A program made the position numbers and the translations under genes. Source: Clostridiales bacterium (GTDB taxonomy: Bacteria > Bacillota > Clostridia > Christensenellales > Aristaeellaceae). Taken from it: DNA of 25,077 nt. The stretch is taken from assembly GCA_004555535.1 (NCBI GenBank), contig SFHU01000035.1, positions 1-25,077 of the forward strand, read 5' to 3'. The first letter of the stretch is position 1; every line of letters starts with the position of its first letter. A model generated the notes under the pieces. The model was not told the origin of the DNA and ran no database searches. It worked only from the letters and a program-made list of their open reading frames with translations. Below are positions 18,894-25,077 of the stretch, piece after piece.

Positions 18894-21800
18894 TCAGACA
18901 GCCTCCTTCAGGCGGATGTCCACCTGAACGGGAACCGCGCTCAGCGGAAGCGTCACGTCGCCGTTTTCATCCACGGCGCATTCGAAGCTCTCCGTGCTTC
19001 CATCCGTCATCCGGCACTCGACAGCGATCAGGCTGCCCGCGTTCGCATCGACGCTCAGCGTCAGCTCGCATGCGCCGTCGATGGAAACCGCTTCAAGCGT
19101 CTCGACGCCATCCGTCCATATGGATTTCACCAGACGCACACTGGCGCGCACAGGCAGCTGCCCTGCCGCCTCATCCTGCATCTGTTCTCCGTCTTCCACG
19201 CGCTCCACAATCAGGCGCACATCCCCGGTTTCATCCAGAAGCTCCTCAGACGCCAGCTCAACGCTCAGCCGCGTTCCCGTATCCGCATGGAGCAGATGCA
19301 GGCGCGCCGTCTGATCGGCTTGCTCCCGGAAGATCCGGTATGCTTCCTCCAGAATCCGCAGCGCCTCCTCGGAAACCTCCATCTGCTGCGACAGGCCATT
19401 GTTGATGGTTCCGCGCAGCAGCGCGAACACAGCCTCAAAGCAGGAAGGATCCAGCACCACGAAATCGCCCAGTCGCGCCGTGCTGAAGGTGAGCATGCCC
19501 TCCACAGCCACGCCGCCATACAGCGCATGGACCTGATCTCCGGAGCAGCTCAGCACGAGCAGCGGCTTTCCTTCGCAGGCCGCGCCCACCGGAATGCTGA
19601 CATCCAGCATACCCAGCCACGCGGGCGCATCCTTCGGAGCGGAGAGCGCAATCCGCAGCGCGCAGACGGAAGCATCGCTTTCCATAGCGGCCCGGATCAG
19701 CGCGCACAGCGCCCGGGCGTCTTCCGCGTTCAGACCCATGAGATTCTGTACGGTCAGCTCCGCCTTGCGGTGGATCTTCAGGCCATGGACGATGACGCCC
19801 GTAGCCTCGTCCTCAAGGGTTCGTTCCATGTAGTCCTGATCGGCCTTCTCCGTCGCCGGAATCGGCCTGATGTTCTTCCAGTACGTCCTTCCATATTCGG
19901 AGTGGACTGTGACCTTGCCGGAAATGTCGACGATCAGCGGGTTCTCCTTGCTGCCGACATCGCCCTTGGCGCTGATATCCAGCCGGTTTCCATGAATGGG
20001 TCCGCCGGACATGCTGCCCTCGGTCTCGATATCGATCCTGTCGCCGGCGATCTTTTCCACCAGCAGATGGCCGGAATCGTTGTGAATAAAGATATCCTTG
20101 CCCTCAAGCACGATCACATCCGCATCGATATCCAGCCGGTCCTCCGCTGTGCCGATGTTTCCATCGGCCCTGATGTCCAGCCGGTCGGCAATGACGTTGG
20201 GATCACCCGAGCCGGAGATCACGTCGCCGTTCACATCCAGCTCCACTGTCTGACCGATCACGCTGTCAAGGATCAGCGACCGGTCGTTCTCGATGTGGAT
20301 TTCCCCGCCCATCGCCGTCAGGCTGTCCACAGAGGTGCGGATCGGACGATCGGACTGTCCGACGTCTCCGGTGACGGAGCGGATGACCAGGTCGTTCGCC
20401 TGAATATCCCGTTCACCGTCGCCCGCCGCCAGGATGTCTCCCAGCGCGTCGATGCGCACATGCTCCGCCTCAATGGCATCGAAGCGGACGCTGCCGGTGC
20501 TCTCGATATCCACGCCATCGGTGGAAGCGTCTCCGACCTGAACGCTCAGCGTTCCGTCCGCGTTCACACCCAGCGCATTGCCGTCCGTGCCGATCGATCC
20601 GCCGGCTGTCAGCGTGAGATTGCCGCCCGTGACGATGGAATCCTCCGAGCCTTCGGCCCTCTCCAGCGCCGCGCGGGCTTCCTCTGCCAGCACATCCGCC
20701 ACGCTCCTGAGCCGGTCCGCTTCCTGTTGCAGGGCTTGCGCATCCTGCTTCGCCAGATCAATCAGACGATTGATCTCATCCAGTCGGGCCTGCCGTTCAT
20801 CCAGCGTGATCTGCAGGGCGTCCACAGTGTCCTGCTGGGCAGCGATCTGCTTTGTCAATGCGTCGATCTGCTGCTTCGTTGCTTCGGGGTTGAGTAGCAG
20901 TGCGGCCAGCTTCTGATTCAGCTCATCCAGACGGATCTGCTGCTGATTCATCGCCGCCTGTGCCTGCTCAACGGCCTTCTCCGCTGCGCTCCTGCCCAGC
21001 TCCTCCGGCAGACGTCCCGCATCGCCCGCATAGGCGTTGAGCACGTCCGCAGCCGTCTGTGCAAGCTCAGCCTTGCTTCTGGCTTCCGCCGCCGCGCGCT
21101 CCGCATCCGCCGCGGAGACCACCTTCTGGCTGTCATCCGCATCGGTGATGCTTCCGGGCGCCGCGATCGTCGTATCGGAGCCGGTTTCCACCTTCCCGAT
21201 CACCAGATCGCCGCTGATCTCCTTCACACCGGCCGTTCCGGTAGCCCGGATCGTCAGCGTTCCGCCGTTGTCCGCGTCAGTGTCGACCAGAATCGGCGCA
21301 TCCTGCGTTCCAACGGAACCATTCAAAGCTTCCAACGCAATGCTGCCTCCGGCCACAAGCGCCTCTCTGCCCAGGCGGTCGCCTGCCAGGATGCTGCCAT
21401 TGGATACGATCACGACATCGCCCTGCGCATGCACAGGCCCGATGACCATGTCCGCCTGGTCGGCATTGCTCAGGTTCAGGTTCCCCGCGGCATCGGCATT
21501 GATCTGGCCCTCCGCGCTGTCCGCGATCAGATCCAGATCCGCGGCATCGCTCAGGCAGATATCGCCCTGCACCCGGGCCGTCACCCTGCCGGTCACGTCG
21601 ATGGTGATATAGCCGTCCCTGTCGCCGATGGCGCCCGTCCCGGACGTCAGTTCAGCATTGCCGCCTGCCGTGATGTTCTGGCTCGTTTCCGCGTCCTCAC
21701 GGACATCCAGAATCGTTCCAGGCGCCTCAAGGCGCACATCGCCGCCAGCCTGCACGCTGCCCAGACCCGCATTGCCCGCCGCCTCGCGGATGAAGATGTC

Positions 21801-24800
21801 CTCTCCCGCTTCGGCATCCAGCCGGGTTTCCTCCTGCGGATCGTCCACGCGCAGCCACTCATACTGCACCGCGACGTCGAGCACCCACTGCGTCATCGGG
21901 TTGCCGGCCTCGTCCACGGCCGCACGCTCCACCAGCTTGATGTTGTAGTTGCCGTTTTCGTCCTTCACGGGCTCGGTGATGTTGCCCACCAGCTCCAGAC
22001 GGTTCGTCCTCTGGTCGGTCTCCAGCGCGTGGGTCTCATCGCCAATGCTTCCCTGGGCCGTCAGCTTGATCTTCCGCCCGGAAACATCGGTCGTTTCGTC
22101 CTCAACGCCCAGAATGTCGCCGCCCATAGAGGCAATCGACACGTCTCCGCGCTCGGAACGGATTTCCTCGGCTGTGAAATCACCTTCATCCTGTGTAATG
22201 TTGATGCTGCCTTCGTTCCAGATCCCGCTCATGCCCGTGGAAACGCCGATGGAAAGGTTCAGCGCCCGGGCTTCGGGATCCGACGGCTTCGTCTCCGACA
22301 TGCCGTCATAGTCCGCAAGGTTCCAGGCCTCCTCAATCAGAGCGAGGATTTCCTCCTGCGTCAGGATCGAGGTCAGCGTGCTGCCCAGATCCGCGACGTC
22401 GCCCTGCGCGATGGCGTTGCCCAGCCAGGCCGTCGCCATTTCATCGGAAACCACGGGGATGACAGCGGCATTCTCCGGATCCTGCGTTGTGCCGGTCAGC
22501 GCGTCCGCCAGCATGTCGCCCAGCGCCGCATAATCGCCGGCCTGCATCAGCTCATCCAGATCCTTCAGGGAGAAGTCCGCGTCGTTGATCAGAATACCCT
22601 GCAGGGTTTCCGCATCGATGAGTCCGCCCTCCACCTGCGTCGCCAGGGACTTCGCGGTGATCATCGTCTGCCACGCTTCGCGCGTCATGCAGGAGGCGAT
22701 CCACGCCGCCAGTTCCTCCGGCGTCTGATAAGCGAGCATCGGTTGAATCGTCTCCGCGCCCGCGCCGAGGATCCAGTCTCCGGAAACCGTCATGCCGTTT
22801 TCGTTGCGTCCGCTGCGGATGTCCTCCTGAGGCCGCTCGCCCTTAAACGCGCCGCCCTCGAGCAGCACGCCGTCGAGATAGAGATTCCTCACGGTTTCAA
22901 TCCGCACGGTCATCGTCTCAGGCACATCGACCATCAGCCGCGCATCGCGCCTGCCGATGTCCTCGCCCGCGGCGAGCGTCAGTGCGCTGCTTCCGGTCAG
23001 GCGGATATAGCCTTCGGCATCTTCGGTGAGGATACTTCCGTTTTGAGAACGCAGGGCGACACTGCTGTCCGCGCCTTCGATCATGTCAAACGTGATATCC
23101 TGTCCGGCCTGCGCATTCAGCTTCGAGCTGTTCAGCTCGATTTCAGGGATGGCCATCTCCTTCCCCGCGGTCAGGCTGATCTCGCTGTCGCTTGCCTCGA
23201 CTTCATCCGCCGTGATCGAGCCGTCCGCCTCTGCGGTCAGCGTCGAATCCTTCACGGTCACGGTCTTGCTTGTGATGTCTTCGCCCGCGCTCAGGCTGAT
23301 CTCGCTGTCGCTTGCCTCGACTTCATCCGCCGTGATCGAGCCGTCTGCCTTGGCGGTGACCGTCGAATTGTTCGCGGTCATGCTTCTGCTTTCGATGTCT
23401 TCGCCCGCGCTCAGGCTGATCTCGGAATCGTTCTTGGCCTCGACCTGCGGGATGTCCATCTTTCCGCCGGCCTCGATCGTCGCCTTGGCATGGGTGGCGT
23501 CCAGCTGATCCAGCGTGATTGTGCCGCCCGCTGTCAGGTCCGCATAGGCCAGGCTGTTCTCGTCGCCGACGAGCACCAGTCCGGTCAGATGCGTGGGCAC
23601 CATGGGATTCAGCTGCACGATGTCCCTGCTGGCAGCCATTTTGAGCACGCCGTCGTTGTCATCGCCGTCGTCCTCGCTGATCACCGTGATATCCGTCAGC
23701 TTGATCGAACCGTTCTTCGCGTTCACACTGAGCAGCACATCCCGAACCACGGTATCCGGCTCGATGACGATGTCGCCGTCGCTCACCTCGATGAAGGCGT
23801 CCGTGTTCAGCTCCGTGCCGCCGAGCAGATTCTTGAAGATGATGTCTCCTCCTGCGACGATGTCCAGCGGCTTCTCCTGCGTGCCGATGGAGCCGGTCGA
23901 AGCGGTGACCAGCGTGACATCCTCATCCGCAGCGATATTGGGGTCCGTCTGTGCGTCGGTTCTGCCGTCCACAAGGCTTCCGGCCTGATCGGGCATGGTG
24001 ACAATCACCTCTCTGCCCGCCAGCGTGCCCAGCGGATAGGTCATCCCGGAAACCTCCGTCAGCATTTGCGTGCTGCTGCTCTTGCCCGGCAGGACGACGC
24101 TTCCGTCGGAGCCCACGCGGATTTCGTTGGGCAGCGTGTAGTACAAAACGCCGTCGATGGTTTCGATGGTCAGGTACGTCTCGCCGCCATACCGGATCAG
24201 CTTTTGGGTTCCGTTGGTCACTGTGGTCGCCCGATTCCAGTTCGTACCGTTGAAGTACCAGTACCTTCCCTGAACGTCCTTAGCCACCACGTCGGTCAGG
24301 CGTTCGAGCGTCACGTTCTGCCCCTTCTTCAGGGTGAACTGCGGCTGAATCGTTTCGTTCTTGCCGCTGTAGAGGTTGATCTTCGCGTCCGCGTTGACAA
24401 TCTTCAGATAGCCAGACTCATACGTTTTGCCATCGAAGACCGCGTTGAACTCGCTGGCGCCGTTGGCGTCCGCGTCCACAAGCATGAGCACCTTTCCGGA
24501 ATCGGAAACGTACAGATAATCGTGGATGCGATAGCCCTGACCGGTGACGTAATCGTTCTGCGGCAGCGCGGTCTTCTTGATCGGAAGATCGTTGACCGGG
24601 CCGTCGATCAGCGCGTAGCTCTCGTCGCTGTCCGACTCGAAGAATCCGACAGTATAGCCGGTGTTCGCGTCATCCGGGTCAGTCGCCTCGATCAGCAGCG
24701 ACGCCGCCCGCGCGCGGGTATAGAAGACATTGATGCTGTACTCGTTGAGATAGATCTTCCTTGTACTCACGGTGAAGTGGTCGTTGCCCTTATCATCATA

Positions 24801-25077
24801 ATGGCCGAGCATGACGCCGTCTTCGTACTCATCTGGTATATTTGCCGTTTTGGTGTAGCTGTAGGTAAAGAACACATCCTCGTCAAAGGTTATGTTAATG
24901 ATACCGTTGTCCGTGACCACCCCCGACAGTGTCCTTCCGGCCTTCACATAGCTGACGCCATTGTACGTTTCAACAGGCAGGAGCTCCCAGCCATTGAAGC
25001 TGTCCGTTCTCTTTCTGAAGTACCAGTTACCATCCGAGGTGCTGTAGTATCCCTTAAGACCGGAGATACCCAGGAAG
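18894..25077 (-). CDS. Giant repetitive beta-helix surface protein, FHA/LktA-like (N-terminus beyond window edge)
   Basis: The frame is open from the right edge to TGA at 18894: at least 2060 residues. The GTG at 24947 is internal; codons continue past it to 25077. From the N-terminal side: a mixed region (about 23950-25077) with two WYF-containing blocks; a beta-helix-like part with repeated GsIGt..pL.I units, such as SIGTQEKPLDI, SVGTQDAPILV, NIGTAEDRLDI and DVGSKENPLIV; three 40-residue tandem units (about 23060-23420); a helical insertion (about 22290-22745); more beta-helix; a long Gln/Ala/Glu-rich coiled coil (about 20640-21120); more beta-helix to about 19900; then a beta-sandwich-like domain (about 19440-19690) and a small terminal region. 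The motifs resemble filamentous haemagglutinin and Fusobacterium LktA. No LPXTG, SLH or membrane tail is at the C-terminus. Surface adhesin is inference; the secretion signal is off-window. Confidence 0.8.
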   Translation of the reverse strand, partial: FLGISGLKGYYSTSDGNWYFRKRTDSFNGWELLPVETYNGVSYVKAGRTLSGVVTDNGIINITFDEDVFFTYSYTKTANIPDEYEDGVMLGHYDDKGNDHFTVSTRKIYLNEYSINVFYTRARAASLLIEATDPDDANTGYTVGFFESDSDESYALIDGPVNDLPIKKTALPQNDYVTGQGYRIHDYLYVSDSGKVLMLVDADANGASEFNAVFDGKTYESGYLKIVNADAKINLYSGKNETIQPQFTLKKGQNVTLERLTDVVAKDVQGRYWYFNGTNWNRATTVTNGTQKLIRYGGETYLTIETIDGVLYYTLPNEIRVGSDGSVVLPGKSSSTQMLTEVSGMTYPLGTLAGREVIVTMPDQAGSLVDGRTDAQTDPNIAADEDVTLVTASTGSIGTQEKPLDIVAGGDIIFKNLLGGTELNTDAFIEVSDGDIVIEPDTVVRDVLLSVNAKNGSIKLTDITVISEDDGDDNDGVLKMAASRDIVQLNPMVPTHLTGLVLVGDENSLAYADLTAGGTITLDQLDATHAKATIEAGGKMDIPQVEAKNDSEISLSAGEDIESRSMTANNSTVTAKADGSITADEVEASDSEISLSAGEDITSKTVTVKDSTLTAEADGSITADEVEASDSEISLTAGKEMAIPEIELNSSKLNAQAGQDITFDMIEGADSSVALRSQNGSILTEDAEGYIRLTGSSALTLAAGEDIGRRDARLMVDVPETMTVRIETVRNLYLDGVLLEGGAFKGERPQEDIRSGRNENGMTVSGDWILGAGAETIQPMLAYQTPEELAAWIASCMTREAWQTMITAKSLATQVEGGLIDAETLQGILINDADFSLKDLDELMQAGDYAALGDMLADALTGTTQDPENAAVIPVVSDEMATAWLGNAIAQGDVADLGSTLTSILTQEEILALIEEAWNLADYDGMSETKPSDPEARALNLSIGVSTGMSGIWNEGSINITQDEGDFTAEEIRSERGDVSIASMGGDILGVEDETTDVSGRKIKLTAQGSIGDETHALETDQRTNRLELVGNITEPVKDENGNYNIKLVERAAVDEAGNPMTQWVLDVAVQYEWLRVDDPQEETRLDAEAGEDIFIREAAGNAGLGSVQAGGDVRLEAPGTILDVREDAETSQNITAGGNAELTSGTGAIGDRDGYITIDVTGRVTARVQGDICLSDAADLDLIADSAEGQINADAAGNLNLSNADQADMVIGPVHAQGDVVIVSNGSILAGDRLGREALVAGGSIALEALNGSVGTQDAPILVDTDADNGGTLTIRATGTAGVKEISGDLVIGKVETGSDTTIAAPGSITDADDSQKVVSAADAERAAAEARSKAELAQTAADVLNAYAGDAGRLPEELGRSAAEKAVEQAQAAMNQQQIRLDELNQKLAALLLNPEATKQQIDALTKQIAAQQDTVDALQITLDERQARLDEINRLIDLAKQDAQALQQEADRLRSVADVLAEEARAALERAEGSEDSIVTGGNLTLTAGGSIGTDGNALGVNADGTLSVQVGDASTDGVDIESTGSVRFDAIEAEHVRIDALGDILAAGDGERDIQANDLVIRSVTGDVGQSDRPIRTSVDSLTAMGGEIHIENDRSLILDSVIGQTVELDVNGDVISGSGDPNVIADRLDIRADGNIGTAEDRLDIDADVIVLEGKDIFIHNDSGHLLVEKIAGDRIDIETEGSMSGGPIHGNRLDISAKGDVGSKENPLIVDISGKVTVHSEYGRTYWKNIRPIPATEKADQDYMERTLEDEATGVIVHGLKIHRKAELTVQNLMGLNAEDARALCALIRAAMESDASVCALRIALSAPKDAPAWLGMLDVSIPVGAACEGKPLLVLSCSGDQVHALYGGVAVEGMLTFSTARLGDFVVLDPSCFEAVFALLRGTINNGLSQQMEVSEEALRILEEAYRIFREQADQTARLHLLHADTGTRLSVELASEELLDETGDVRLIVERVEDGEQMQDEAAGQLPVRASVRLVKSIWTDGVETLEAVSIDGACELTLSVDANAGSLIAVECRMTDGSTESFECAVDENGDVTLPLSAVPVQVDIRLKEAV
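23171..23430 (-). repeat. 120-bp tandem repeats inside the giant gene
   Basis: Two full 120-base units (23171-23290 and 23291-23410) and the start of a third (23411 on). The first 55 bases of units one and two are identical. They encode 40-residue units with SEISLSAGEDI and ADGSITADEVEASD, so the period preserves frame and fits whole beta-helix turns. The near identity suggests recent duplication. Confidence 0.9.

Noticed and set aside
18798..20897. A 699-codon plus-strand open frame opposite the giant gene
   Set aside because: Composition is typical of an antisense shadow of a GC-rich gene; it begins in the terminator region and has no ribosome site or domain.
23171..23430. CRISPR-like direct repeats
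   Set aside because: Repeats are 120 bases, contiguous and in frame inside a coding region, without short repeats separated by unique spacers, and no cas genes are present.

Overview
The window is a GC-rich chromosomal segment, most likely from an anaerobic Bacillota (Clostridia). The clues are a remB-gyrB-gyrA cluster like that near the Bacillus/Clostridium origin, strong GGAGG-type ribosome binding sites, a class III (oxygen-sensitive) ribonucleotide reductase with its activase, a YrvM-type TcdA, and sigma-A-like promoters with extended -10 boxes. Family or genus cannot be fixed from the sequence. Almost every gene is on the minus strand.

Left part (1-4400): the tail of a membrane glycosyltransferase-like protein on plus meets, at a shared hairpin, a minus-strand pair encoding a beta-phosphoglucomutase and a Gfo/Idh/MocA sugar-type oxidoreductase. 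Next come a GNAT acetyltransferase with its own promoter, a tRNA-Pro(GGG) with a consensus promoter and a long terminator hairpin, and a plus-strand rhomboid-like membrane protein that lacks the catalytic histidine.

Middle (4400-13750): two minus-strand transcription units. asnS-tcdA-(membrane protein with a duplicated membrane module) is read from a promoter that sits inside the terminator of the preceding unit; no T-box is seen. remB-gyrB-gyrA is read from a good promoter at 13717-13745 and is followed, after a hairpin, by an EamA transporter and a cluster of small palindromes. GyrA starts with TTG and has Gly where E. coli has Asp87.

Right part (13800-25077): a membrane-anchored extracytoplasmic protein of unknown function with a roughly 240-nt structured leader, then nrdD-nrdG-sppA, closely spaced. 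The last 6.2 kb is a single open frame running off the right edge: a giant (at least 2060 residues visible) repetitive protein with filamentous-haemagglutinin/LktA-like beta-helix motifs, a long coiled-coil insertion, a second helical insertion, 120-bp tandem repeats and no recognisable C-terminal wall anchor. It is the most unusual object in the window.
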